From: Labrenzia sp. VG12
Lineage (GTDB): Bacteria; Pseudomonadota; Alphaproteobacteria; Rhizobiales; Stappiaceae
Assembly (NCBI RefSeq): GCF_002237595.1
Contig: NZ_CP022529.1
Location: 4,928,001-4,992,000, forward strand
Length of the DNA stretch: 64,000 nucleotides
Direction of reading: 5' to 3'
The notes under the pieces were generated by a model, which was given only the letters and a program-made list of their open reading frames with translations, searched no databases and was not told where the DNA came from. This document shows, in pieces, positions 1 to 8,992 of the stretch. How positions within the stretch are numbered: the stretch's first letter is position 1; every line of letters starts with the position of its first letter. A program made the translations under genes and the position numbers.

Positions 1-3000
1 ATCGAGACGACGATCGACGGTCAGACCGTGACCTCGACTGATGTTGGCGTTGCCGAAAGCGGCAGCACGGAGGCCGGTCAGTCGCTGCAACGCAACGACG
101 ACGGCAGCTGGAACGAGGCGGCCGACGAGACCAGGGGCGCAGCCAACGAAGCACCTGGTGTGGAACTCAATGCCCGGATCAATGAATTCCACTACGACAA
201 TGCCGGCACGGATACGGGTGAGTTCATCGAAATCCGTGTCAATGCCGGTGCCGATGTCTCTGCGCTGGATGTGCGGTTGATCAACGGCAACGGCGGTGCC
301 GAATACAATCTTGCAGCGGTCGCCGGCCTGACCATGACCACGGACGGCACCTACGACTATTACGTCTGGGATCTGCCGGCGAATGGCCTGCAGAATGGTG
401 CACCGGACGGCATCGCGCTTGTGAATGATGGCGAAGTGGTCGAGTTCCTCTCCTATGAGGGCAGCATCACCACCACGATTGCCGGTGTTGAAGTGACCTC
501 CACGGATGTCGGTGTTGCCGAGAGCAGTGCAACGGCCGCCGGCGAGTCCCTCCAGCGCAACGCGGACGGCTCCTGGAACGAGGCTGCGGCCGAGACCAAG
601 GGCGCGGAAAACAGCGGTGGGACCGGTCCGCTGGTCGAAGCCCGGATCAACGAAATTCACTATGACAACGACGGCACGGACACTGGCGAATTCGTGGAAA
701 TCCGCGTCAACGCAGATGCCGACGTAACCGGCGTGCAGGTGCAGCTGATCAATGGCAATGGCGGGGCCAGCTACAACAGCGCGGACCTGTCGTCGCTGGT
801 GCGAACCACGGACGGCACCTATGACTATTACGTCTGGGAACTGCCTTCCAATGGTATCCAGAACGGGGCTCCGGACGGTGTTGCGCTTGTCAACGGAACC
901 GAAGTCGTTGAATTCCTGAGCTACGAAGGCACGATCACGGCAACGATCGCGGGTACGGAAGTCACCTCCACCGATATCGGTGTTTCCGAAAGCAATTCGA
1001 CCCCGGTCGGCCAGTCCCTGCAGCGCAATGACGATGGCAGCTGGAATGCGCCGGCCGACGAGACGCGCGGCGAAGCCAATGACGGTGGCGGTGGCGGCGA
1101 ACCGACCGCCCGCTTCATTTCCGAAATCCAGGGCTCCGGGTCGGCCAGCCTGCTCATCGGCAATTATGTACTGGTCTCAGCCGTTGTCACCTACACCACC
1201 AGCAACGGCTTCTTCCTGCAGGAAGAAGACGCGGATGCGGATGGCGATGCGCTGACGTCCGAAGGCATCTTCGTTTTCACAGGCGGAGAACCGTCGGTGG
1301 TGTCCGGCGACACGGTCGATGTGGCCGGCACGGTCGAGGAATTCTTCGGCATGACCCAGCTCGGAGGGAGCGTCGAGGTGACCAAGACCGGCACCACGAC
1401 CTTGCCGACAGCAGCGGAGATCCAGTTGTCCCGGACCGCGACCAATTACGAACAATATGAAGGCATGCGCATTTCGGTCACCTCCGGCATCGAAAACGAG
1501 CGGGTGACCATTATCGAAAACTTCAACTTCGACCGCTTTGGCGACATCACCGTCAGCGCCGGGACACAGACCCAGGCAACCCAGCTTTATGATGCCCAGA
1601 CCCAGGCGGATGAGATCGCCGACCATATCGAAGGCAACATGAACAACCGCCTGGTGATCACCGACGGCACCTCCAGCCAGAATCCAGACAGCTATGGCTA
1701 TGTGGCGAACACCTCGGCCGGTGACGATGGCGACGGCATCCTCAGCGCCGGAGACGATTTCACGGCGGAAGGCCCGACGCTGCGTCTCGGCGCGGAAATG
1801 AACTCGGCGATCGAAGGGGTGCTCACCTATGAATTCGGCGAGTTCAAGGTGCTGGTCGACGGCACGCTCGACATCGACGAGGCGACAAACTCCGGGGCAC
1901 GGCAGGACACGCCGGACGATGTCGGCGGCGAGATCCAGGTCGCCAGCTTCAACGTGCTGAACTACTTCACCACCTTCTCCGGCGGCACGGGTCCGAATGG
2001 CGATCTCAATCCGCGCGGGGCCGACAGCCAGGAAGAATTCGACCGCCAGACCACCAAGATCGTCGAGGCAATGATCAAGACGGGTGCTGAAGTCTTTGCG
2101 CTTCAGGAAATCGAGAATAACGGTTTCGGTGATGCCTCTGCCATTGCCGCCCTGGTCGATGCCCTCAATGCCAAGGCCCTTGCAGAGGGAACCGGTGCGG
2201 TCTACGCCTATGTCAATCCTCTGGGCGGCGACGGGTTCCTGGGCACCGACGCCATCATGACCGGCATGGTCTATGACACCACCAAACTGACTCTGGTCCA
2301 TGCGGACGGCCTTGTCTTCAACGAAGCTTCGGCGGCCGACACGTTTGCAATTGCGGACTTCCTCAACAGCTACGTCTCCTCGGGGGATCAGGTGGGGGAT
2401 TTCCAGCGCAACCGCCCGACCACCATTGCAACGTTCGAAGATGCCAATGGTGAAGTCTTCACGGTCGCCTCCAGTCACTTCAAGTCGAAGGGCGACAGCA
2501 ACCTGCAGGATCTGGCCGAGGGCGTCCAGTCCGCTCTGGACAGCGGTTCGGTGCCTGCCGGTGAAGTGGCTGCCGTCACCGCGGCCCTGGCGGCGCTGAT
2601 CGCCGATCCGAACTTTGACCAGGGCAACGGCCAGGGGTTCTGGAACCAGGTTCGGGCCGATGCGGCCGGAGAACTGGCCGCCTATCTGGACAGCACCTAC
2701 GCGGCAGACCTGGCGGGACAGGGCATCATCGATGCCGATTATCTGCTGATGGGCGACTTCAATGCCTATGCAGAGGAAGACCCGGTTCAGACGGTGCGCG
2801 ATGACGCGGGCTACATCGACCTGATTGACCAGTTCATCGGCCAGGAGGATGCCTACAGCTTCGTCTTTGACGGCCAGCAGGGCACGCTCGATCAGGCGCT
2901 TGCCACGAGCAGCCTGGCGACCCAGGTGACCGGTCTCACCGAATGGCACATCAATGCCGATGAGCCGGATCTGCTGAACTACGACCAGGACTTCAACGAT

Positions 3001-3099
3001 CCGGGTTTCTTTAGCGTTGACCCCTTTGCCTCGTCCGACCACGACCCGGTGATCATCGGTCTCGATCTGGGCAGCCAGAACGACGCCTTGCTCGCGTAA
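1..3099 (+). CDS. Secreted ExeM/NucH-like endonuclease, 5' end outside window
   Basis: The reading frame is open from base 1, so the protein begins upstream of the window. The N-terminal part holds repeated LTD-like (lamin-tail-type) modules of about 156 residues. Two full copies start at 172 and 640, each opening with ARINE(F/I)HYDN and ending near SLQRN.DGSWN, and the tail of a third precedes them. An OB-like segment follows at about 1114-1420. The C-terminal half (about 1930-3075) is an endonuclease/exonuclease/phosphatase domain with ASFNVLNYF, the metal-binding Glu in LQEIENNG, MGDFNAY and a final SSDHDPV. This order is that of ExeM/NucH extracellular DNases. Export and DNA degradation are inferred from the family; no signal peptide can be seen because the start is missing. 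A hairpin follows the stop codon. Confidence 0.85.
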   Translation: METTIDGQTVTSTDVGVAESGSTEAGQSLQRNDDGSWNEAADETRGAANEAPGVELNARINEFHYDNAGTDTGEFIEIRVNAGADVSALDVRLINGNGGAEYNLAAVAGLTMTTDGTYDYYVWDLPANGLQNGAPDGIALVNDGEVVEFLSYEGSITTTIAGVEVTSTDVGVAESSATAAGESLQRNADGSWNEAAAETKGAENSGGTGPLVEARINEIHYDNDGTDTGEFVEIRVNADADVTGVQVQLINGNGGASYNSADLSSLVRTTDGTYDYYVWELPSNGIQNGAPDGVALVNGTEVVEFLSYEGTITATIAGTEVTSTDIGVSESNSTPVGQSLQRNDDGSWNAPADETRGEANDGGGGGEPTARFISEIQGSGSASLLIGNYVLVSAVVTYTTSNGFFLQEEDADADGDALTSEGIFVFTGGEPSVVSGDTVDVAGTVEEFFGMTQLGGSVEVTKTGTTTLPTAAEIQLSRTATNYEQYEGMRISVTSGIENERVTIIENFNFDRFGDITVSAGTQTQATQLYDAQTQADEIADHIEGNMNNRLVITDGTSSQNPDSYGYVANTSAGDDGDGILSAGDDFTAEGPTLRLGAEMNSAIEGVLTYEFGEFKVLVDGTLDIDEATNSGARQDTPDDVGGEIQVASFNVLNYFTTFSGGTGPNGDLNPRGADSQEEFDRQTTKIVEAMIKTGAEVFALQEIENNGFGDASAIAALVDALNAKALAEGTGAVYAYVNPLGGDGFLGTDAIMTGMVYDTTKLTLVHADGLVFNEASAADTFAIADFLNSYVSSGDQVGDFQRNRPTTIATFEDANGEVFTVASSHFKSKGDSNLQDLAEGVQSALDSGSVPAGEVAAVTAALAALIADPNFDQGNGQGFWNQVRADAAGELAAYLDSTYAADLAGQGIIDADYLLMGDFNAYAEEDPVQTVRDDAGYIDLIDQFIGQEDAYSFVFDGQQGTLDQALATSSLATQVTGLTEWHINADEPDLLNYDQDFNDPGFFSVDPFASSDHDPVIIGLDLGSQNDALLA

Positions 3100-3122
3100 G
3101 GACCGGAGCTTCAGACACGAAA

Positions 3123-3145
3123 ACGGCGGCCCCTGGCCGCCGTTC
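3123..3145 (+). terminator. Rho-independent-like hairpin after the nuclease gene
   Basis: A perfect 10-bp inverted repeat (AACGGCGGCC / GGCCGCCGTT) with a 3-base loop lies 24 bases after the nuclease stop codon. The downstream T tract is weak (TTCTTGTCT). It sits between converging genes and may serve both strands. Confidence 0.7.
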
Positions 3146-3185
3146 TTGTCTCGCTCTGCGTTCTCTGCGCCAAGCCAGGAGGCTG

Positions 3186-3947
3186 TTACACCAGCCCGAC
3201 CGACTTGCGAACATCTTCATCCCGCAGCGAGCAGTCGACGCCGCGATAGGCATCGCCCGCATCGGTGCACAACCAGCAGATCGCTTCGCCGACCCATTCG
3301 GCCGGGATGTGAACGGCCGGGTCGAGCTGGCTGACCGGGTTGATGCCAGACGCCTTGATGTCGACCTGCATCTGGGTGGCCACGGTGCCCGGGCTGAGGC
3401 CGACGATGCGCAGTCCCTTGTCGCCGAATTCCTTGTCGCCGCAGCGGGTCAATGACAGGGCCGCGGCCTTGGAGGCGCAATACTGGCTCCAGCCTTCGAG
3501 CGCGCCCGTAGCAGCGCCGGAACTGATATTGACAACCGTGCCGGATCCCTTGGAGAGCATATGCGGTGCAACCGCGCGCAGGCCGTAATAGACGCCCTTC
3601 ACGTTGATATCGATGACCTTGCCCCAGGCCTCCGGGTCGGACTCCTCGATGCGGGCAATCGGTTCGATGACACCGGCGTTGTTGACCAGAATGTCGATGC
3701 CGCCATAGGTCTCGATGCAGGTCTCAACGGCCTTCACCACGTCATCATAGTCGGAGACATCGCAGGTCACCGCCTTAGCACTGCCACCGGCCGCGTTGAT
3801 CTCCGCGGCGATACGCTCGATGTCCTTGCCCGAGCGGGCGGCCAGCACCACCTTGGCGCCGTATTTGACAAGGCTCCTGGCGGCGGCTTCACCGATACCG
3901 CGGCTTGCCCCGGTGACCAGAGCAACTTGTCCTGACAGATCAAACAT
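3186..3947 (-). CDS. SDR family NAD(P)-dependent oxidoreductase
   Basis: A 253-residue classical short-chain dehydrogenase. The Rossmann motif TGASRGIG is at residues 12-19 and NNAG at 89-92. The catalytic set is Ser in ISSGAA (about 142), Tyr156 and Lys160 (YCASK). The length matches the classical SDR class, and an Arg rather than an Asp follows the second beta strand, which leans toward NADPH. The substrate cannot be read from sequence. The start ATG is preceded by AGGGGAC at a suitable distance. It converges on the nuclease gene and appears to be a single-gene unit. Confidence 0.88.
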   Translation of the reverse strand: MFDLSGQVALVTGASRGIGEAAARSLVKYGAKVVLAARSGKDIERIAAEINAAGGSAKAVTCDVSDYDDVVKAVETCIETYGGIDILVNNAGVIEPIARIEESDPEAWGKVIDINVKGVYYGLRAVAPHMLSKGSGTVVNISSGAATGALEGWSQYCASKAAALSLTRCGDKEFGDKGLRIVGLSPGTVATQMQVDIKASGINPVSQLDPAVHIPAEWVGEAICWLCTDAGDAYRGVDCSLRDEDVRKSVGLV

Positions 3948-4155
3948 GTAACGTCCCCTGCTGTGTCCGGCCCTCGTGGCCGTCTTCTTCTTCTGCGGAC
4001 CTTAATGCGGTGACATCAAGGAATAAACAGCCTGCATGCAGGAGCGTCCTGCAGCTTCTGCACGAATGCGTAAGGGTCTTAGCTAATTGACTTTTGCCGC
4101 TGCCTCTAGTGGTTTGAACGCAAAGACTGAAAATGCGAATTGAGGGGCTGACCGG

Positions 4156-4941
4156 ATGGCGGCGGAAAAATCGGCGGTGAAAACCTTCCTGCGCCAGATG
4201 TATTTCGGCCATAGCGTTCAAGCGCGGATCTTTCGCTATTTCCTCATCGCCTTTGACCTGATCACGATCGGCTATTTCATCGTTTCGTCCGTGCTCGACC
4301 CGGCGCGCCACCATCATGAGCTGGACTATGTCATCGCCGCGGTGCTGCTGTTGGACTACGTCGCCCGGCTGATCGCGGCGGCGCGCCCGTCCCGTTACCT
4401 GATCAGCTTTACCTCCTTTGCCGATGTGGTGGTCATCGCCTCACTGATCGCGCCGGCCTTCCTGGAAAACTTCGCCTTCCTGCGGGTGGTGCGCATGCTG
4501 CGGCTGATGCGCTCCTATCATTTGCTGAAGGAACTGCGCGATGCGTCTGCCTGGTTCCGGCGCAACGAGGACATCCTGCAATCGGCCGTCAATCTGATGG
4601 TGTTCATCTTCGTGGTCACCGCCATCGTCTTCGTGGTCGAGGATGATCGCAACGAGAACATCAACAATTATCTCGATGCGCTCTATTTCACAGTCACCAC
4701 CCTGACAACGACCGGCTTTGGCGACATCACCATGACCGACAGTGTCGGCCGGCTGATGACCGTGCTCATCATGATCTTCGGGGTCGCCCTGTTTCTGCGT
4801 CTGGTGCAGACGATTTTCCGCCCGGCCAAGGTGAATTATGCCTGCCCCGATTGCGGGCTCAACCGCCATGATCCGGATGCGGTTCACTGCAAACACTGTG
4901 GCCGCACCATCAACATCCCCACAGAAGGCACCTGGGAATAG
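4156..4941 (+). CDS. Voltage-gated-type potassium channel with C-terminal zinc ribbon
   Basis: A 261-residue inner-membrane ion channel with six predicted helices. The S4-like helix carries regularly spaced arginines (R110, R113, R116, R119). S5 is at about 141-162, the pore loop at 172-190 and S6 at 196-220. The selectivity filter reads TTGFGD (185-190), a variant of TVGYGD found in bacterial Kv-like proteins. After S6 there is a short cytoplasmic zinc ribbon with two CxxC pairs (C230/C233 and C245/C248), which is unusual for this family. No RCK or cyclic-nucleotide domain is present. The gene stands alone, with a GAGGG site before the ATG. Potassium selectivity is inferred from the filter. 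Confidence 0.85.
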   Translation: MAAEKSAVKTFLRQMYFGHSVQARIFRYFLIAFDLITIGYFIVSSVLDPARHHHELDYVIAAVLLLDYVARLIAAARPSRYLISFTSFADVVVIASLIAPAFLENFAFLRVVRMLRLMRSYHLLKELRDASAWFRRNEDILQSAVNLMVFIFVVTAIVFVVEDDRNENINNYLDALYFTVTTLTTTGFGDITMTDSVGRLMTVLIMIFGVALFLRLVQTIFRPAKVNYACPDCGLNRHDPDAVHCKHCGRTINIPTEGTWE

Positions 4942-5095
4942 CCGCTTTCGGCACGTAGCGGTCTCCTCTCTCGCCGACTTGTGATCGCCGCCGGCTGGAC
5001 TCTTGTGCAACCGACGCCATTCTCTAGCTCCGGTGCAGGGCCCGTCGGCCGTCGCACAAGTGCCTTATGAAGCAGTCGCTGGAGCGGTTTTGATT

Positions 5096-5941
5096 ATGAA
5101 AACATTCCTTTTCGGTGCCCTCGCCCTGTCGCTTGTTTCGTCAGGCGGGCTTGGTACAGGGACGGCCTTCGCGTCCGAAGGATGCGGCGAGGAAATGCCC
5201 TGCGAGCTCGAAAACGGCGAGTATTACATTCACTTGCCTGAGACCCACAAAGCCGGCGAACCGCTCGGCGCGATCTTCTATCTGCACGGCCATCGCGGCA
5301 AGGCGGTCAACGCGATCCGCAACAAGAGTTTCCAGAAGATGGCCGATGAGCTCGGTGTGGCTTTTGTGGCCGTCCAGGGAGTCAACGGCACCTGGTCGTT
5401 TCCGACCGCGCCACGCAACCTGCGCGACGAGACGGTCTTTTTCGAAGACGTGCTTGAGGATCTTTCAGGCAGGTTCGGGGTCGACCGTGCCCGCACGCTT
5501 CTGTCCGGCTTTTCCTCCGGCGGCTTCATGACCTGGTATCTGGCCTGCGAAAAGGCGGACCGCTTCGGCGGCTACGCGCCGATTGCCGGTGCCTTCTGGG
5601 AACCGCTGCCGCAGGAATGCCCGAGTGAACCGCCCTATCTGTTCCATGTCCACGGCACGGCAGACACAGTCGTTCCGCTGGAAGGCCGCTGGCTGGGCGG
5701 TGGCCAGTGGAAACAGGGCGACGTCTTCGAAAGCTTCGACATCTGGCGCCGCCAGAACGATCTGGCCGACACCGAGCCGCAGACCTTCACCGACGGCAAG
5801 CTGTCCTGCGAACGCTGGCAACCTGCCACGGGCCTCCTGGAACTCTGTCTTCACGATGGCGGCCACAGTGTCGAAGCCGGTTTCATTCGCCGCGCCTGGA
5901 CGAAACTTGGTGAAATGAAGGGCTGGACTCAGAAGGGGTGA
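5096..5941 (+). CDS. Secreted alpha/beta hydrolase, PHB-depolymerase/feruloyl-esterase-like
   Basis: A 281-residue protein whose N-terminal signal peptide (about 1-27, ending in TAFA) argues for the start at 5096 rather than an in-frame start at 5003. The alpha/beta-hydrolase features are the oxyanion motif LHGHRG (63-68), the nucleophile elbow GFSSGG with Ser140, Asp190 in HGTADT and His257 in DGGHS. Several cysteines (30, 36, 180s, 238, 251) suggest periplasmic disulphides. The family (LpqC/polyhydroxybutyrate depolymerase-like) includes esterases for short polyesters and acylated sugars; the actual substrate is unknown. It stands alone between the channel gene and a CoA-transferase operon. 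Confidence 0.8.
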   Translation: MKTFLFGALALSLVSSGGLGTGTAFASEGCGEEMPCELENGEYYIHLPETHKAGEPLGAIFYLHGHRGKAVNAIRNKSFQKMADELGVAFVAVQGVNGTWSFPTAPRNLRDETVFFEDVLEDLSGRFGVDRARTLLSGFSSGGFMTWYLACEKADRFGGYAPIAGAFWEPLPQECPSEPPYLFHVHGTADTVVPLEGRWLGGGQWKQGDVFESFDIWRRQNDLADTEPQTFTDGKLSCERWQPATGLLELCLHDGGHSVEAGFIRRAWTKLGEMKGWTQKG

Positions 5942-6091
5942 CTGCGGGTGGAGAGGGCGAAGCGGCCCATTCCCAAATGACAAGAATGTGAGCCGGCTTG
6001 TTCGGCGGCGCTGAACAGCGGTGTTGACCTCCCTCGTCCCCTGTGCCCATTTCCGGCTAGGAACCCCATTGTCTAGTCAGTCAGGTCCCCC

Positions 6092-7366
6092 GTGTCCCAG
6101 TCCGACCTTGCTACCGGCGCCTTGTCCGGCCTCGTAGTCCTTGATTTGTCCCGCATTCTCGCCGGGCCGACCTGCACCCAGATCCTCGGAGATCTCGGCG
6201 CCGAAGTGATCAAGATCGAGCGGCCGGGCAGGGGAGACGACACGCGCGGCTGGGGCCCTCCGTTTCTGAAGGACAGGCAAGGCAATGAGACCGCCGAGAG
6301 CGCCTATTATCTGTCGTCCAACCGCAACAAGGCGTCCGTCGCCATTGATCTGGCGAGCGTGGAAGGGCAAAAGCTGATCGCGGATCTTGCCGCCGGAGCC
6401 GACATCCTGGTGGAGAATTTCAAGGTCGGCGACCTGAAGCGGCGCGGCCTCGACTACGAGACACTGAAGGTCCGCAATCCGCAGCTGATCTACTGCTCGA
6501 TTTCGGGTTTCGGCCAGACCGGACCTTATGCGCATCGGGCCGGCTATGATTTCCTGATCCAGGGCATGGGCGGGATCATGTCGCTCACCGGATTTGCCGA
6601 TGAGGATGGTGGCACGGAAACCAAATGCGGTGTCGGCATTGCCGATGTCATGTGCGGTATGTACGCGACGGTCTCGATCCTTGCAGCCCTCAATCACCGT
6701 CACAAATCCGGCGAAGGGCAGCATATCGACATCTCGCTGCTGGATGCGCAGGTCTCCTGGCTGATCAACCAGGGTACCGGCTATCTGGTGTCCGGCAAGG
6801 TGCCGGGCCGTCTCGGCAATGGTCATCCGACCATCGTGCCTTACGAGACATTCCCGGCAAGCGACCAGTCCTTCATTCTGGCCGTGGGCAATGACAGTCA
6901 GTTCCAGAAATTCTGCGCCGTTGCCGGCGCACCGGAGCTGGCGCAGGACCCTCTGTTTGCCAAGAACGCCGACCGGGTACGCAACCGAAAGGATCTGGTG
7001 CCGAAGATCCGCCGGCTCACAATCGAAAAGTCCGCTGCCGACTGGATCGCGGAACTGGAAGCGGCCGGGGTGCCCTGCGGCCCGGTCAATGATCTTGGCC
7101 AGGTCTTTGACGATCCGCAGGTGCAAGCCCGCGACATGCGCATCACGCTGCCCCACCCATTAAGTGGCAGCGTTGATCTGATCGGCTCGCCCATAAATCT
7201 GGAAAAGACGCCGGTGGCCTATCGCAACGCGCCGCCGCTCCTCGGGGCGGATACGCAGGACGTGTTGACGCGTCATCTCGGTTTGCACCCCGAAACCCTC
7301 GCAGAGCTTGCCGAGCGCGGCATTCTCGGCTTTCAAACGCCCCTCAAGGAAGAGACAAACGCATGA
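6092..7366 (+). CDS. CaiB/BaiF family CoA-transferase
   Basis: A 424-residue class III CoA-transferase. It opens with the family's LDLSRILAGP motif followed by LGAEVIKIERP, and has the catalytic Asp in GIADVMCG (D185) and a GHPTIVPYETF segment. The start codon is GTG at 6092. The stop overlaps the next start by four bases (ATGA), so it is probably translationally coupled to a TPP-dependent enzyme. Formyl-CoA transferase/oxalyl-CoA decarboxylase pairs have this arrangement, but the partner here is of the acetolactate-synthase-like subgroup, so the acid substrate is left open. Confidence 0.85.
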   Translation: MSQSDLATGALSGLVVLDLSRILAGPTCTQILGDLGAEVIKIERPGRGDDTRGWGPPFLKDRQGNETAESAYYLSSNRNKASVAIDLASVEGQKLIADLAAGADILVENFKVGDLKRRGLDYETLKVRNPQLIYCSISGFGQTGPYAHRAGYDFLIQGMGGIMSLTGFADEDGGTETKCGVGIADVMCGMYATVSILAALNHRHKSGEGQHIDISLLDAQVSWLINQGTGYLVSGKVPGRLGNGHPTIVPYETFPASDQSFILAVGNDSQFQKFCAVAGAPELAQDPLFAKNADRVRNRKDLVPKIRRLTIEKSAADWIAELEAAGVPCGPVNDLGQVFDDPQVQARDMRITLPHPLSGSVDLIGSPINLEKTPVAYRNAPPLLGADTQDVLTRHLGLHPETLAELAERGILGFQTPLKEETNA

Positions 7367-8979
7367 CGACCGGTGCCGATATCATTGCAGGCAAACTTTA
7401 TGCAGCAGGATGCCGTCATGCCTTCGGCATACCGGGCGGCGAGGTGCTCGCCCTGATGCAGGCGCTCGATGAGGCCGGGCTGAATTTTGTCCTGGTGAAG
7501 CATGAAAACGCCGGCGGCTTCATGGCCGAAGGTGGCTGGCATGCAGATGGCGGACCGGGCGTTCTCCTCGCGACCCTCGGGCCGGGCGTTACCAACGCCA
7601 TCAACGTGGTGGCCAATGCCTGGCAGGACCGGGTGCCGCTGATCTTCCTGACAGGCTGCGTCGACCAGGCCGAAGCCGAAAGCTACACCCACCAGGTCTT
7701 CGACCATCAGCAGCTCCTGCGTCCGATCGTCAAGGCGAGCTTCTCCGCCCGGCTTGGCGCGCTCGACGTGATGATGGAAAAGGCGATGGCCATCGCGCTC
7801 GACGGCCAGCCGGGTCCGGTCCATATCGATGTTCCGATCAAGGTTGCCGAAAGCGAAACCGGCGAAGCCTGGACCAAAGTCTTTCAGGCAGCTCCCGTTG
7901 CCACACAGCCCTTGCCGGGCAAGGACCTGGAAACCGCGCTGGAGCTGATCGCAAAGGCCGAGCGTCCGATAGCGATTGCCGGTGTCGATGCGGTCAATGA
8001 AGGCGCGTCCGCGGCGATCACCCAGTTCTGCGAAACCTACCGGGTCCCGCTGGTCACAAGCTACAAGGGCAAGGGTCTTCTGGACGAGACCCACCCTCTG
8101 GCCCTTGGCGGGGCCGGCCTGTCTCCCAAGGCGGACAGCCACCTGCTGCCGCTGATCAACCAGAGCGACTGCATCCTGCTGCTTGGCTACGATCCGATCG
8201 AAATGCGCATCAACTGGCGCAATCCATGGAGCGACGATGCACCGGTGGTCGATGTCACCCCGGTGCTCAGGACGCACGGCATGCATGCGGTTTCTGCCAC
8301 GCTGCGTGGCGACGTTGCGCCCGTGTTGAAACTGATGAGCGAAGTGCGCGATCCGGGCAAGGTCTCCTGGCCTGGCGGGGAGCCTGCAAAAACCCGAAAA
8401 GCGCTGGAAGGTGCCTTTGCACCGGAAGGTGGCGGCTGGGGCCCGGCAACCGTGTTCCATACCCTGCGCAACGCATTGCCCGACGAAACGGTGGCGACCG
8501 CCGACAGCGGTGCGCACCGCATTCTCGTCAGCCAGATCTGGCGCTGTCCTGGGCCGCGCCAGATGCTGCAATCTTCCGCGCTCTGCACGATGGGCTGCGC
8601 CGTGCCGCTCGCCATGGGACATCGACTGGTCGACGGCGGGGCACCGGTAATTGCCTTTGTCGGCGATGCCGGCCTTGAAATGTGCCTCGGCGAACTCTCC
8701 ACCCTGCGCGATCTGAAAATCCCCGTGATCATTTGCGTGCTGGTCGATACCAGCCTTGCGCTGATCGAGCTGAAACAGCGCAACAGCCAGCGCCCGAATG
8801 TTGGCGTCGATTTCGGCGAAACCGACTTTCCAGCCGTTGCCGCTGCCTATGGGGGGCACGGCGTTTGGGTGGAGGACGCGGCAACGCTCAAGTCCGAGGC
8901 CGAAGCCGCTCTGGCCCGCGACGGCTTCACCCTGCTTGCCTGCCGCATCGAGCGCCGGGCGTATGATGGGGCGATCTAG
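7363..8979 (+). CDS. Thiamine-pyrophosphate-dependent enzyme, acetolactate synthase-like
   Basis: A 538-residue TPP enzyme with N-terminal pyrimidine-binding, central and C-terminal PP-binding domains. The cofactor-activating Glu is E48 (KHENAGG). The diphosphate/Mg motif near residue 434 is GDAGLEM, followed by VDTSLALIELK. GDG-to-GDA and NN-to-VD are the changes typical of a divergent IlvB-like subfamily. The FAD-binding middle domain looks reduced, so catabolic decarboxylase or lyase activity is as likely as acetolactate synthesis. It is coupled to the CoA-transferase gene by a 4-base overlap, which implies that one makes the substrate of the other or both act on an acyl-CoA pathway. Confidence 0.8.
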   Translation: MTTGADIIAGKLYAAGCRHAFGIPGGEVLALMQALDEAGLNFVLVKHENAGGFMAEGGWHADGGPGVLLATLGPGVTNAINVVANAWQDRVPLIFLTGCVDQAEAESYTHQVFDHQQLLRPIVKASFSARLGALDVMMEKAMAIALDGQPGPVHIDVPIKVAESETGEAWTKVFQAAPVATQPLPGKDLETALELIAKAERPIAIAGVDAVNEGASAAITQFCETYRVPLVTSYKGKGLLDETHPLALGGAGLSPKADSHLLPLINQSDCILLLGYDPIEMRINWRNPWSDDAPVVDVTPVLRTHGMHAVSATLRGDVAPVLKLMSEVRDPGKVSWPGGEPAKTRKALEGAFAPEGGGWGPATVFHTLRNALPDETVATADSGAHRILVSQIWRCPGPRQMLQSSALCTMGCAVPLAMGHRLVDGGAPVIAFVGDAGLEMCLGELSTLRDLKIPVIICVLVDTSLALIELKQRNSQRPNVGVDFGETDFPAVAAAYGGHGVWVEDAATLKSEAEAALARDGFTLLACRIERRAYDGAI

Positions 8980-8992
8980 CGCGGCATGATCG

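Noticed and set aside
1177..3042. Long open frame on the minus strand opposite the nuclease gene
   Set aside because: It is antisense to a well-supported nuclease domain, lacks family motifs, and has the composition expected of a high-GC shadow frame.
7333..8859. Long minus-strand open frame opposite the TPP enzyme
   Set aside because: Low-complexity His/Arg/Gln-rich translation with no motif; the plus strand has a clear TPP enzyme.
6092..8979. Naming the pair frc and oxc for oxalate degradation
   Set aside because: The TPP enzyme reads as a divergent acetolactate-synthase-like subfamily, so the oxalate names are not supported.
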